Notes: a model not told the origin generated them from the sequence alone. A stretch of 64,000 nucleotides of DNA from Zychaea mexicana (GCF_025766255.1 NW_026516776.1:62001-126000), one strand, 5' to 3'; counted from the stretch's first letter, positions 47,600 to 60,263 are shown. Translations and numbers: made by a program.

Positions 47600-48953
47600 G
47601 GGAATGGCACAGACAATGTAGCAAAACACTTTGTTTTTGAAAAGAGTAGAACCACAAGAAGTTAAGCAGTAATGCCATAGTAGTTTTCCTCAATAAACAT
47701 CATTAGCTTGTCAAAAATGTAAATTTTCGATGCTCTTGCTCTTGATAGACAAGTGCAATAGCTGCGTATGCAGCCATGTTGCATCTATGCAATCAGCTGG
47801 ACCAAATGGGAATTTACAGCGAAAAGTGGACCAATGTGTGGTGACGCCATTTTTTTAAAGTAGAAAAGAAGATGGTAAACTTGTGTCACCTGGACCGGCA
47901 TAATTGTGGTAATCTTTGTCATATATAGACCTCTTCTGTCCGCAGTAGCAACAGCAGTGACGATGTATTTTGCTTGCTTAGTGTATATACGCAGACTTTT
48001 GTCGTCATTCAATCATGATCACAATGAATTGTTCTCGGCATCAATTAGCATCATTGTAAAGTTGAGCTGAGTTTAGGGTTGCTGGTTACACTTTTAAGTA
48101 TTGTGGTTCCTTTTTATCTTGCAATAATTACGATGAAACGCATTACTACAGCACAAAGTGCGTGTGATCATTCTCTTATCCTAGTCGTACCGGCCCAAAC
48201 ACTGAGAGTTCAGACAAATAAAGAACAAAAAGAAGCTTGTGATCATATATTACTACTTATTACCAATGGATGTGCGTGTACTAGATATGTTTTCGTTTAA
48301 GGAAAAGAATAAATCATGATTTATTAGGAAATAGGGGGGAGGGGGGCTTGTCGTACTGCCGGTAATGGTGGTGGAATGACATCCATTTGTTCCTTCCTGA
48401 ATGCATGTGTAAGCCGTGCAACTTTACTATTGTTTTTCTTCCCTTATTATTGTAGTAGTAGTACAGGCAGCAAGAAAGCTATTAACAAATGCACCATAGT
48501 AATAAAGTCTATGGCTTTTGTCGAATTAGGAGAGTATGTTGATCATAAAAGATTCAATTCTCAAAAATAAGCCCATAATATGGCGCTCGCTCATCGTGTA
48601 CGCACTGTAGTTGGTAGTATGTAGCACAAACAAGTACCAAGGCGCGGGCTGTGCGCACATACCACGTTACACCATTCGCGTCATTTGGTTTCACAAAACT
48701 GTTGTCTGTGATGCATGTATTATTTGCTGATAGGTCCCCAACTGTTGTTGTGGGGCAGAAAGGAGAAGGGCAGGTGGGGAAGGTACTAGACTAAATGTTC
48801 GCAGCATGAACTCTATTTTGGCGGGCTCATCGAATAAAACGTCATTCCGGTACCGAACATTGTCGTACCAAAACACTCTTTCTTTTTTCTATAAGAAAAC
48901 CATCTCTTTCTCCCCACTTCATTTATCTTCTTTTCCTTATTCAATTCCAAATA
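47600..48953. other. Intergenic, no supported gene
   Basis: About 1.35 kb. A G-rich run (GGGGGGAGGGGGG near 48335-48350) stands out. The last 60 bases before 48954 are pyrimidine-rich, as in a fungal leader. No coding signal. Confidence 0.45.
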
Positions 48954-49346
48954 ATGGGCTCCAGTGGCTCCAAACCAAAGGTGAATTCAACAGATAATAT
49001 AGTGAAATCCATTAGTTAACAATAACAATTCGTGCAATTGTCAATATCACATAGGCAAAAGCTCCACCGACACTTCCTCCACCTCCACCTCCGCCGCAGT
49101 ACACTTTCTGCATGCCCATGCCGTGTTTGATGTTCATACCTATTTATGCACAAGCACAGCCAGTAGCTCCTACTGCTCCTCTAGGACCACCATTGAATCC
49201 ACCCAAGGTAACTATTATTTGCTCTGAAAAGACGCTCACTATGCTTGTTGTTTGTTTGTTTGTTTGTTTGTATGCTAAGCGCATTGTATTTGCTTGTGTA
49301 GATCGCACCTCCAGATCGACGAACGTTCTGGAATCCACGCAACTAG
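48954..49346 (+). CDS. Tiny proline-rich protein with an N-myristoylation signal
   Basis: Three small exons joined in phase: ATG..AAG with GTGAAT donor; CACATAG acceptor to a Pro-rich exon ending AAG/GTAACT; TGTGTAG acceptor to the last exon ending TAG at 49344-49346. The product is about 75 residues. It starts MGSSGSKPK, the pattern recognised by N-myristoyltransferase (Gly2, Ser6, basic residues following). Then come a run of seven prolines, QYTFCMPMPCLMFIPIYAQA with two Cys that could be palmitoylated, a second Pro-rich part (APLGPPLNPPK), and IAPPDRRTFWNPRN. I know no named family. It probably sits on the inner face of a membrane; this is inference from the motif. Confidence 0.7.
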
Positions 49347-49713
49347 CTTTCTTGCTGAAAGATCTCGTTATTGCATCTCCCTGTACTTCTAAGCACCCAT
49401 CATTATAGCATCTATTAGCATCTCTATCGCAGTATCCACACCGATCGTTTATTACCATCATTATTAGAAATTAAGAAGCATGTTTTTTATTTTGCAGAAA
49501 AAAAGGTCTATGAAATGGTATATGATATATAACAATGCAAATGGATGGAAAATGCCAAGTCGGGATAGTAGGAGATAGGATGAACAGGAAGGGTCTTTTA
49601 GTGGAGACTGAAGGAAGGGGATAGATGTGTGTGGAGGAGAAAGATGGTTGATAAAAGGTGCATGACTATAATAGATGGATGTGTGTTTTTTATGTGGATT
49701 TTGCTTTGATTGT

Positions 49714-51922
49714 CTAAGCACGACGATTCATGTCTTCTTCGTCTTCTGGAGGAGGGAACACTTGCTCTTCACGCAAGAACTTTGAAGTATCGTAGTCGAC
49801 GGGATTAAGTTTTGTGCTCGAATAGAAGGTAACAACGCCGACAATGGACAAGGTAATCCAGGAAATGTGGATCCGGATGGGATACGGGATCCATTCGGCT
49901 CCTAATGACGCGGACCAGATTGCACCACATGTCGCCGGTCCGAAAGCCCGCATGCCACTTGCACAGCCTATCAGATTGCAACCCGAAAGAAGTCAGTTTT
50001 CTCACCTAGTATTCAACGTTCTTGTACCTCTCCCTCTCTCTCTCCCTCTCTCTCTTGTTTCTTGCACTTCCTCCCAAAAGCTTTCGTAATCAACAGCTCA
50101 GAGCAAAAAGCCAAAACTTACATTGAGCAAAGCCGTTCACAGCACCCAAGCAATCCAACCGTGGCGCAGCATCATTTGTCAAGATGGTACAGCTCGTGAA
50201 TGCAGTGGTATGGAACATGGTCTTTAACGTCGAAGTGAGAATCAGCCCTACCCAGACCCAGAACTTGGTCTGCGTGTGGCCGCTTGGATCGGGGATATTG
50301 TACATGTAGCGCGTAAAACCTTGGCCTAAGTATAGAAAGATACAGCCAAAGAGAACAATCTGGAAAAGTCGTAGCTGGCCAAACCACCTGGTCCATGCAG
50401 GCAGCAGGAGCAGCTGCACAAATAGTGTAACACAGCCGCAGTAGGCCAATGCAATGCCAATTTCATCGGATTGGAATCCAAGGCCACCATTTTCCCGCTT
50501 GCTCGCCGTCCAAATGGGGAACAACTCTAAATTATACAATAAAACGATGAGTATATAACATACACACACGCATGTGCAGTAGTGGCCGTGTGAATTCTTC
50601 TTTGTCATGAGATATACTCAGTGAGCTTTACCGTCATAAAAGATTGCTTGGAATGAAAATAGAGCATATGCCAAGCAGATCGCCAGGACAGCAGGCGTTA
50701 GTGATTCTCGGAATGACGGCGCTGGTGATTGATCGGGTAAAGTAGGTGTGGGCGAAGTTGTCGAGCGTCGATCGCTGTCATCTGTTGTTGTGCCATTGAA
50801 AGTGTTGTAGTCTTCGTTGTGTTGAATCAAAGGACGTTCTTCCTCAAGTTCATGGAACACCTTGGTCGGTGGATCCTGTGTGGTTGGCTTTGCGCTTTCT
50901 AATGTCTCTTCCAGGAAGAAAATGCCGAAGATCAAGCCAAGTGCACAGATCACGGCAGATACAAAGCAGGGAAGGAAATATGGAAATTCGGTAAAGAAAT
51001 CAGTAAGAGGACCGCCACGGCCAAAGATACTTGGATACGTTTCAACTGGATTGGACAAAAGACCACCCAGCATGGGGCCCAATATACTGCCAATGCCAAA
51101 CATCAAAGGCAAAAACGAGAACGCTCGTGCTCGCTGTTCGGGTGAATGTTCGATTGTGATTTCTGATACCATGCTTTTCAACACGCTCACGTTGCCATTC
51201 TATGTGTGTTGATACTTATGATTAGCAGGAACGCACATTTCATCTCTAACATGTTGTTGCAATGCCTTGCTACTTACCAAAAGACCACACAAGCTACGAG
51301 AAAACAAAGCCCATGCAAAGTTTTTCGACAGGCCAAACAGTAGAATGCTAGACAAGGTGCCAAACAGACCAAAAAGAATGACAGGCCGACGGCCAATGCG
51401 ATCGGATAACATGCCCCAGTGAATGCCTGGTGATGCACGATGAAAATAAAATGGTCATGGATCCACAGCGAGAAAATTGACAATTAACACGAGTCATATA
51501 CATACAGAGATCATCGTTTTGGATATAAAGGAATTCACATTACCTGTCAGCAGCTGGGCAACAGCAAAGGCTGATGTAATGAAACCAACATAGTAGCCAA
51601 GATGCTTCTCGTCCGTCAGATTAAAGTCACGGATCATCTATTTGTTTGTCGTTTGTTTAGTTAGTGAGTTATTCTGTTGTAAGCTGCAAAGAAAACACTG
51701 TGGTGGAGTGCAAATATTTGTGTAGCACTTACGAAGAGAATGAATGGGAAAATCACTGTGAAGCATATGGGTTCCTGAAAATATTAAAAAAAAAGTCATT
51801 TCCGAGATCAGTATGGTTTGCATTGAGGAAAGGGACGGCAAATGAATTGAAAAGCTTACAGCAAAGCGACATGCGCAAATGATAAACAATTGTCGGTATG
51901 GAAGAGGCTTTTCTTTTCCCAT
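49714..51922 (-). CDS. Major facilitator superfamily transporter (ZIFL/Tet-like branch)
   Basis: Twelve-span membrane transporter. Start MGKEKPLPYRQLFIICACRF at 51922, then across introns EPICFTVIFPFILF. The MFS signature between spans 2 and 3 is WGMLSDRIGRRPVILFGL. The second conserved block reads NVSVLKSMVSEITIEHSPEQ, then RARAFSFLPLMFGIGSILGP. A long cytoplasmic loop (ERPLIQHNEDYN, then a Ser/Thr/Pro-rich part) separates the halves. The C-terminal half includes FQSDEIGIALAYCGCVTLF and CTILTNDAAPRLDCLGAVNG. It ends EEQVFPPPEDEEDMNRRA. About seven short introns. The layout resembles yeast YCR023C and plant zinc-induced-facilitator-like proteins. The substrate is unknown. Confidence 0.9.
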
Positions 51923-52620
51923 TTCGAGATTGCAGCGTTCGCAGAAAAAGTTGAAGCGGGAAAGAAAAGGAGGTGAGAGTCTCTTTTGTACTGATGTTTC
52001 TGAATAATTTATTCTTTTTCTAATATGCATGTAGGGACCACTCTTACCGGTGTGTCCGCGCACGGGTAAAAACTGTCCCGGCGGGTTTCTGACTCATTCC
52101 TTATATGACATATGTGCGATGAGCAATTAACAGCGGCGTTGTTATCTTCTGCGTACTGCCTCCTTGAGCTCCACTGATACGTGGGATTGCATCATATCAA
52201 CAGAAGAAAAAGCCTTTGATATAAACAGAATCCGGGCTACTCTTTCTTTGTGGTGTCAAAACCTATCAGTCAATGCACTCTTTCATCACAAGTGAAAGGG
52301 TAGAGCACTAAGATTTCGTCAGGTAGACAAAAAATGCTCACACAAAGGAAACCCTTAAACACTCAAATGCCTATTACCACTTCTCACTCCATGTATGCGT
52401 ACATGCATACATAATACATAATCCACATAAATAGTCTGTCCTTAATATAAGGCATTGTAATTGGCGATTGGTGTTAAATAGAGACATATCATCGTAAAAT
52501 GCACCGAGGAAGAACAAAAGCTGCTAGGAACAAAGACATTTAGGAAAATTAAGCGACAAATAAGGTTTGCTTGTATTCACTATACCTAAACTTTACCCTC
52601 CTGTTTCCTTATCTAAATAA
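51923..52620. other. Divergent promoter region between the MFS gene and the GH79-like gene
   Basis: About 700 bases with no coding signal. A GTGTCCGCGCACGGGT GC-rich patch near 52048 lies next to the MFS gene. A short CATGTATGCGTACATGCATAC inverted motif is near 52390-52410. Confidence 0.4.
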
Positions 52621-54641
52621 ATGCCGCTTATTTTATTGACTGTAATTTTACCACTACTGCTGTCGTTACTATTAACATTTACGACCACTACTACCAACCT
52701 CGCTGTCGTCGCCCAAGAAGACAATAATGATGGTAACAGTATAAATGAGCCATTCGTCGTACAGCTGCCGAGCACCGCATCAGGAATCGAAATTCCGTCA
52801 TATTCTCATGGCTTCTCCCTCGAAATGAGTCACTGGACCACTGTATTCGGTACGCGGAGCGACAAACAAAGTGCTGGATTCCTTCAGCTGCTACGTAACA
52901 TCGAGGATCGACGAGGCGCCTTGATGATCCGGGTAAACTTACAACAATAGTATCACGACCGCAGCAGCAGATCAAGAGGGCCTTACGGTGCCTTCTGGAT
53001 TGCCCGATGCACATGTGCTTTGATATTAATTATTCTATCATTTAAAGTTAGGAGGCAACTCCCAAGACGCCGCGTCTTCGGACGAAAGCATCAGCGCGCC
53101 GATCGCAAAAACGGGCGAGCAAGCAACACGCACCAACAGTGGCGCCACTACATACAACATAAAAGTGCATAGTAAATTGTTTGATGCCATGCGTCGACTC
53201 AGCAACATCGTTGCGATCAAATGGACAGTGGGGCTCAACTTTGAAAATGCGGGCGATATGGAAAGCGCTCTGAGTTTGGGCAAGGTTGCTGTAGACAAGC
53301 TCGGCGACTTGCTTTATGCAGTCCAAATCGGTAACGAGCCTGACTTGTATGCAAAGCACGGTTTACGATCCGATGGATGGGGCGTTCAAGACTATACGGG
53401 CGAATGGGTTGCCTGGGCAACGCAACTGTCACAACATTTTTATAACAACGACGATAACCAACGACAACGCAATATCTTCTCGGGTGGCGTTATTTGTTGC
53501 ACCTGGCACCTCCAAGACTTGTTAGATAGTGGCTACTTTGAGCGCAGCAAGGAGCTTATCAATTCGATCACTGTGCAAAAATATAGTTCTAATGCATGCT
53601 TTGGTGTCGCCAAGGGCGAAATCGATGATTATCTCAGCCATGCATGGATCACTTCGCTGCCACGGAAGATGTACCAAGAACAGGCCCAGGTGATCACGGG
53701 CAGCGGCAAAGAATTGGTCATGGGGGAAACCAACACAGCGGGTATGTGAAATTGTTTTTAAACAGGAGCAAACTAGTAGCTCGTACTCTTGCTAATCACA
53801 ATTGAGTGTAATGCGGACAGCATGTGGTGGCATTCAAGGGATTTCCGACACTTTCGTCTCGGCGCTCTGGTGGGTCGACTGGCAACTGTTTCTGTACTCG
53901 ATCAGTTTCTCGTCTGTCGAACTTCAACTAGGTGGACCCAAAGCACACTATAACCCAATGTCCAAAATCGGCAGCAGTTGGACAGCGAATCCCATCTATT
54001 ATGGCTCGTTGGTAACAGCGGAAGCCCTTGGCCCATCAGACACAGCCGCACAGGTCGTGCATATTGATCTGCCATCGGACTCACAAGCTGCATACGCTAT
54101 TTTTCACAAGCAGCAATTCACATATGCAGTGTTGATCAATTTTGATCCAGACAATGAAGCTGTATTTCCACTACAACCGCAGCAGGAGGGCTGGATACCC
54201 GTGGATGATAGTGATGGCATTGCGAAGCTCAAGGTGAAGCGATTGACAGCAACAAGCTTACAAGAACGACATGCGATCCAATGGGCAGGCCAAACATTGC
54301 ATAATGTATCGGATGGTCGTTTACGAGGAGATGTTGCCATTGAGGAAGTGATATGCAGTGCGCCTGATCGGTGTGAGGTTACACTACCTAAGAGTTCGGT
54401 TGCATTAGTCGGACGGCATTTGGATTATTTCAATGGCACGGCTGTCACAGATGATCCATACGATGTCAGTGGTCTTGTAGGCAGCAACGGCGATAACAAC
54501 AAACCGGTCTCCTCAAATCCCTTAGCATTCACAAGCGCCACTAGCAGCAAAGTCGCTATCGCTATTGGATATCTCTTACCCTTAATGCTTGTTGCACCCG
54601 TTTTTTTCCTTCATCATGTGTTAATCACCATCTTCTTATAA
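52621..54641 (+). CDS. Glycoside hydrolase family 79-like protein, secreted and membrane-anchored
   Basis: Likely a clan GH-A retaining glycosidase (GH79: beta-glucuronidase/heparanase-like). The start at 52621 gives a signal peptide (MPLILLTVILPLLLSLLL). Next come IPSYSHGFSLEMSHW, typical of the first strand of these enzymes, and, after an intron, GGNSQDAAS. The acid/base motif is VQIGNEPDLYAKHG. The nucleophile-like motif VMGETNTA sits just before the second intron. The next exon reads ISDTFVSALWWVDWQLFLYS and continues into the C-terminal beta domain. The tail (SSKVAIAIGYLLPLMLVAPV, then a hydrophobic end) is a membrane span or GPI-anchor signal, so the enzyme probably stays on the cell surface. 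About 600 residues, two introns. The substrate is not known. Confidence 0.83.
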
Positions 54642-54799
54642 CACGCTTCTTTGTTCTTTTCATATGTAATTCCTACAATGTACAGTACTACAACATTTTG
54701 CAATTAAGTATTATTAAACCTCATAGTAAATAATATTTTGACAGCCTTTTTATTATATTCCACCACACACATACTATATGCGCGCGACGGAAAACAAAC

Positions 54800-56277
54800 T
54801 TATTTCTTTTCCGCCGTGGCCTTTGCTTTTTCAGCAGCTCTTGCTGTTGCCTTTTCTTTTGCAGTGGTTATAAGTGGATCAAGTTCCTTGCGTTCTGCAA
54901 GTGTACGTAGCAGGTTATAGATCATTGGCACAAAATTGTGCTTGCGAAGTATGTTTTCTCTCTGTTGACAACACATTATGATTAGAAGCGATTCGCATAA
55001 TCAGTCGTGATTCTCTCGGTTTCTCCTCTCAAAAAGAACTGATCCACTACACATCATATAACAAAATACTTACGTGCCACCGTGCTCGCTTCTCTTTTTC
55101 GAGTTGTAATTTGTGTTCCAATAAATTACGATCCTCGTCCAATCGTCGTCGCTCGTCCGTTGCGTCGTCAGGCAACGACAACAACAGCCCATCCACTTCT
55201 TCTATCTGTTCTTGGTAAAGATCTATCCGGTCTCCCGTCAATGCCATCAGACTGAAATGCAGTTCACTAGCTCCGTATTTTTCCATTCGACCCATGATAG
55301 CTTCATTGGCTTTGGTCACCCAATTATCATCCGTACATGCGCCTAATAAGTCATTTTGTTTATCATTTCAAGAATTAGCGGTCAGTAACATGTAGTAACA
55401 AACAGCAACACACAAATTCGAAACCAAAATTACATCATTACCTAGGTTAACTGGGCCTCGACTCAGACCATCCAATTCATAGAGCGCACCATGAATAGGC
55501 AAGTACGCGATAAAATGAAATAAGTCCTCGTCTTTGCTTGCTCGTGGATCTTGGATTTCGTTCACAAATGGATCGGATCGTGCAAAACTGTTGTGTACTG
55601 ATCGGATCAAATCACTGTTTGAGATAGCCAGGCCCTTCATCTATACAGTGTATGTAATTATTAGGCTTTACAGTCAAATGAAAGGAACAGATAACCATCC
55701 TCTAATAGGATGCGAAAAATTACTAGCAACAATGTAGTAACAAAGAAAACTCACATCAGGTGGAAAGTCGGCAGTGAATTCTTTAAAGTTACGCAACTCT
55801 TGGCCCAAATCAATATCGTCTCGATTCAACAAGATGGATAAAATGGCCTGTGTGGCGCAAGCGTTGTTGATTACTTGGTTGGCAAAGAATACATGGTCTG
55901 CGGCCGCATCGGGTTGGCCTCCCGAAGTGGGTTCCGAACCGCCAGAAGCGTCTTGCCATTTGAACAAAAAGATCAAACCAAGGATCGGCCTAAGCAACAA
56001 CAATCAGTTCATTCTTTGCTAGCTAATCGGTGAAGTTATAAGAAATATCTTACTTTAACTGTTCCATAGTTGATTCGTCTAAGCTCCAAATCTCTTCTAC
56101 TTGTACGCCCCTGACGCCCATGCCAGAGATCAGTTCTGTGAACACACCTAATGATCCACATGCATACGGAGAGACACAAGTAAGCATTGACTAGGAATTC
56201 AATAAAATTATCAGTAAATCAACAAAGGACATACCGGGATCACTCTCGATCAAGCACCAATTGCCAGCTTCACTCAT
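54800..56277 (-). CDS. UCHL5/UCH37-like ubiquitin C-terminal hydrolase (Uch2)
   Basis: Peptidase C12 deubiquitinase, known in animals and fission yeast to bind the proteasome receptor Rpn13. Start [14 protein letters not shown] at 56277. Catalytic residues are visible: oxyanion Gln/Cys region [18 protein letters not shown] (nucleophile Cys), [20 protein letters not shown] (catalytic His and Asp). [19 protein letters not shown] matches the N-terminal strand region. A coiled helical segment ([20 protein letters not shown]) leads to the C-terminal ULD/KEKE part [20 protein letters not shown], ending in [11 protein letters not shown]. The catalytic and C-terminal Rpn13-binding regions are both present, which separates it from short UCHL1/3-type enzymes. 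About five introns. It is convergent with the GH79-like gene, with about 160 bases between stops. Confidence 0.92.
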
Positions 56278-56775
56278 GTTTCTGTGGATATTTAAAAAGA
56301 GAGTTTCAAGTTTGAAAAGAAGACCTACTGTCGTCGGGCCGCGTGTATTTTATATGCCACCAAGACATAGTCCGACGTTCCGAGTTACCATTTTAAGGTT
56401 CCACCATGAAAATGAAAAGCAAAAGCTTTTTTTTATCATGGCACGAACAAGAACAGTGTTAATATGTTTACCGTAACCATTTGTGCTCTCTTGTATGCGT
56501 TACGCAATGCAGTCTATATGTCTTTCGTGTTCATGCTGCAATCATAAGCGCGTTCGTAGAGAAACGGTCATACCTTCTGCACTGACTACTGTGGTGGATA
56601 ACCTTGTGCGCTGGTCACATTAACTGCATTGTACTCTCCAGCAGTAAGATACTCCACTATCCAGGTTGTACACTCTCTTTTCATGTCCGTGTCTGAGTTT
56701 TGCTCAGTACTGATCTGCATAAGAGATTACATTTTCCTCGTTTAGGCCTTTTTTTAGCGTTTCTCTTCGTCAATT
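56278..56775. other. Divergent promoter region between the UCHL5-like gene and gene B
   Basis: About 500 bases, no coding signal recognised. The ORF at 56261-56476 is low quality. Confidence 0.45.
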
Positions 56776-58472
56776 ATGTCACTGTCGTCCTCGTGCTACA
56801 AGGCCACCCAATCTGAAAGTATCCCCCATTGCCAGTATGAAAAGATAGCAATCACAATGACACCAACCGCCCGTCAGCGTCGCCAGCTTGTATGCAACGA
56901 CGACGATGACGATGAGTCAAACAGCAGAAACAACAACGCAACTCATGTGACCACTATGCTGCGCGTAGACTGCACTGTTTGCGTCGAGTATCCTCAGTAC
57001 CCTTACAGCATCCATGTCTTTGCTCTGGAGGATTTGGATGTCATTCTGGACCAGGGATTGCTGACAGTACAGATATGTGTTTTCTCTTGTATTATCTGCC
57101 TATTCTGTCGAGGCACACTCCTGTCAGAATCTTCGGCTCACCTGCTCATGATGACAATACTGCGAAAATAGGATAAACGGTATTTTGGATAGCACCCAAC
57201 CTATACATTGGATCAAAAATCCATTACGGCTGGTATGATGACATGCTATACTGCGCTACTGATTACATGATCATTTCTTCAGTGTTCTTAACGCTCGTTT
57301 CTACTGAAAGGTTTTGGGCCATTGTGGTTTCGATTTCGAGCAGGAAATTCCGATACATCATAGTGAGTGTAAGCAGTAAATATGTTCATTATATATTATA
57401 GAATAGCTACTAAAACATACATGGTAATTGCTTGAAGGCTATCAGTTGCAACTATCATGTACTTCGTCCCCTGTTGACACCCCATTGTCGTACTTGCTTA
57501 AGAAGTCAGCACCTCATGGGAATCTGGTTAAGCTCTATCTAAAGACTGAATGGAAAACGCAAAATATCCTTTTTACACATAATGTTCTTATGACAGTATA
57601 TACAAGCTTTGATGTTTTAAAATCCTTAACCTCGTCCTCCCTTGTTATACATCCAGCAAAGTTATCCGAGGCACTACTAGATCCATCCAACATCACAAAT
57701 GAGTTTCTTTGTGCCGCCATATTCCAGCTCTTCTGTGACCGAGTCGCTCCGATTTACCCATTGGTATTTTCACCGGAGTACCGCATGGTAACGCGCCATA
57801 CCTTATTTTTTCACGTTTTTCTTGACATAGCATTACATATATATAATTAAGTTGAGAATTTGCTAAAACATAAAAGGTAATTTATGCAGAAATTGGCCGA
57901 ATTGACACGCTACATACCCCCTATCGCTCAATCAATACATAACTTAATCACTCGTCAGCAGAGCCATGATCATCAGCACCACCATAAATATGCTAGCGAG
58001 ACCAGTAAAATTTGCTTGGCACTTATTCAGGTACTGTACAATTAAACGAGTATTAGATCCGACAAGTGCACATTACAGTATCATGGTATTGTATAGCAAA
58101 CGTAACTTACTGTTACTATATAGGCAACAGCAGCATCTCAATCAAGTAGAGCTCTTCGACCGATTTCGGATCAACAGAACCCACAACAGCTAGAGGATGA
58201 TACGTGGACAAACGTGGTGATCGCTCTTTACTGCTATTTCAAGGGTACATTACCGTTTCCGAAATATGAAAAGGTATTTAGTAATAGTCATTGTGGTCTT
58301 CATTTAATAAGTGTACGAATTAACAGCAATGTTTGGATCGACCTTTGATAGATAAAGGGCATTACTGTTTCTACAACTGAAACTTCTTTCACTGCTGCTG
58401 CCGCTCAGCAGAGAGGCACGCCAACTCCTTACGAGTCCGTTGTTGATAGGTGGACGCAGTACGACTACTAAA
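56776..58472 (+). CDS. Gene B: unrecognised spliced gene, paralogue of gene A at 21622-23299
   Basis: Same unrecognised family as gene A. Start MSLSSSCYKATQ at 56776. Exon 1 carries an acidic run (CNDDDDDESNSRNNN) absent from A, then HVFALEDLDVILDQGLLTVQ. Further exons read ILDSTQPIHWIKNPLRL, VLGHCGFDFEQEIPIHH, TPLSYLLKKSAPHGNLVKLY with LKTEWKTQ, SEALLDPSNITNEFLCAAIF then QLFCDRVAPIYPLVFSPEY, KLAELTRYIPPIAQSIHNLI, and DDTWTNVVIALYCYFKG with PFPKYEK. The last exon ends VVDRWTQYDY at TAA 58470-58472. Exon order and borders match gene A. No membrane span or signal peptide is visible. Function unknown; borders of two middle exons are approximate. Confidence 0.72.
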
Positions 58473-58791
58473 AAAAATATCATTTCTTAACAAAGCACAT
58501 CTTCAAATTAGCGATTATCGTACAAACATATAAATTGCTGTATACAATAAATTACTGCCTCTAGTATAGGACCAGCTATACTTATAAACTAAGAGAGTAA
58601 GCTCATCGTCTGTATAAGATTTGTTGTGGGTGATAGCAGTAAGAAATCTGACGACTACTCACTCACATATTAAAAGCCAATATTGATGCATTGATCCATC
58701 GTTGCTTAATTTTAATAATAAATCTCAGCAGCACACAGGTTCCTCTATCACGATCAACTTGAACTTTTCGCAGTACTACTCATTCACGATC
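58473..58791. other. Intergenic upstream of the NSRP1-like gene
   Basis: About 320 bases, AT-rich, containing the leader of the next gene. An in-frame upstream start at 58702 would add 30 residues to that protein; I prefer the downstream ATG because MKFGLNVKAKKPRP looks like the family N-terminus. Confidence 0.4.
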
Positions 58792-60201
58792 ATGAAGTTT
58801 GGATTAAACGTAAAAGCTAAAAAGCCAAGGCCAAGATTTACGCCAAAAAACACATTTGCCCAAGACGAGAGCGATGACAGTGGAGACAACGACGATCAAC
58901 AACAGCAAGCCTCTAAATCCGGCAAAAGCAGTAGTAGTACCAGTAAAGACAAGAATAAGCACCGCAGCAACGTCAATCAACAACTTTCCAAAGTCAACAC
59001 AGCCAGTAAAAAGATCGCTGAAGAACATGCCAAAGCATTGCAAGAAGACGCCAATATTTTTGATTATGACGCCGTATACGATGATTTGAAACAAGCCGAA
59101 CAAATTAAAAAAGAGGCCTTGAAGGGACCAGAAACAAAAAAGGTATATCAAGAGTTCGCATGGCTGTTGCATAGAGTAGGATAAAGTTGGTTGTACATAT
59201 TCTTATTGCCATGTATTTGTGTTCTTCGTTTATTGCTAGCCAAAATATATCCAAGGGCTATTAGAAATGGCAGAAGTTCGGAAAAAGGATCGATTATTGG
59301 CGGAGGAGAAAAAGGTTGCTCGTGAACGTGAGGCAGAAGGTGATGAGTTTGCCGACAAGGAGGTCATTGTGACTGAAACGTAAGTCTTTAAATAATTGCT
59401 AGGAAGAAAGATGTTGAAAGTTTCGTAAAGAAAAAAAAACATGTGCTGACAGCTACGACATTAAATAGTTTTAAGAAGCATAAGGAAGAAATGGAACGAA
59501 TTGAAGCCGAAGAACGTAAACGAGAAGGTAAAGGTTACAGATATGTTTATTATATGGACTAAATAAACAGTAGCTAATCGGATTACACTGTGTTTGTATT
59601 AGACGAGGCAAACAAGGGCAAGAAGATGGCATCCTTTTACAAACAAATTTTAGATAAAAAGGACAAAGAGCGCGAAGCAATAATGCGACACTTGAAGCAA
59701 AAGAAGGAGCAAGAGGCGAGTGGAAAGGAACAAAGAGACAAACAAGATGAAAAAGAAGCGTTGGATGTCGATCTAGCGAAACAAGCTGAAAGCGAAGGAA
59801 AGCAAGTCATGCTCAACGATAATAACGAAATTGTGGATCGACGGCAGCTGCTTGGTGCTGGATTGAACGTACGACCCAAGTTTGGCTCATTCGGCTCATT
59901 GGCCGACGAGAGCGCCCAAGAACGACAGAAAGAATATGATGAATACAAGCGCAAGAAGGTTGAGGAATACGAGGCACGACGAAAGGGTGGTGGTAATGCA
60001 GAAGAACGAGAACGATATAGCCAAGAAATCGAAAAGCAGATGATGGAGACACGTCAAAAGGAGCGTGAGGCTGAAGAAGAACGACAGCGGGAATTGGAAC
60101 AGAAGGCTGCTACTAAACGTACTACGGATGAGGCAGCAATGAGTGCTAGAGAACGTTATCTAGCTAGAAAAAAGCAAAAGTTGCAAGAAACATCTTCATG
60201 A
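58792..60201 (+). CDS. NSRP1-like splicing-regulatory protein (CCDC55/DUF2040 family)
   Basis: Nuclear coiled-coil protein. The animal relative NSRP1 sits in nuclear speckles and affects alternative splicing. Start MKFGLNVKAKKPRPRF (58792). The conserved N-terminal domain reads ANIFDYDAVYDDLKQAEQIK, then, after an intron, PKYIQGLLEMAEVRKKDRLL, then EGDEFADKEVIVTET, then FKKHKEEMERIEAEERKR. The last exon holds FYKQILDKKDKEREAIMRH, long Lys/Glu-rich coiled-coil stretches, a short motif GAGLNVRPKFGSFG, and a Glu/Arg-rich end SARERYLARKKQKLQETSS. Three introns (about 59142-59250, 59380-59470, 59528-59602). About 400 residues, highly charged. It is convergent with the PKA-R-like gene, with about 60 bases between the two stops. 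Confidence 0.87.
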
Positions 60202-60263
60202 TCAAAATATATCACACACATCACACTGAAAACGAGTATTACCAAGTACATAAAATATCTTAT

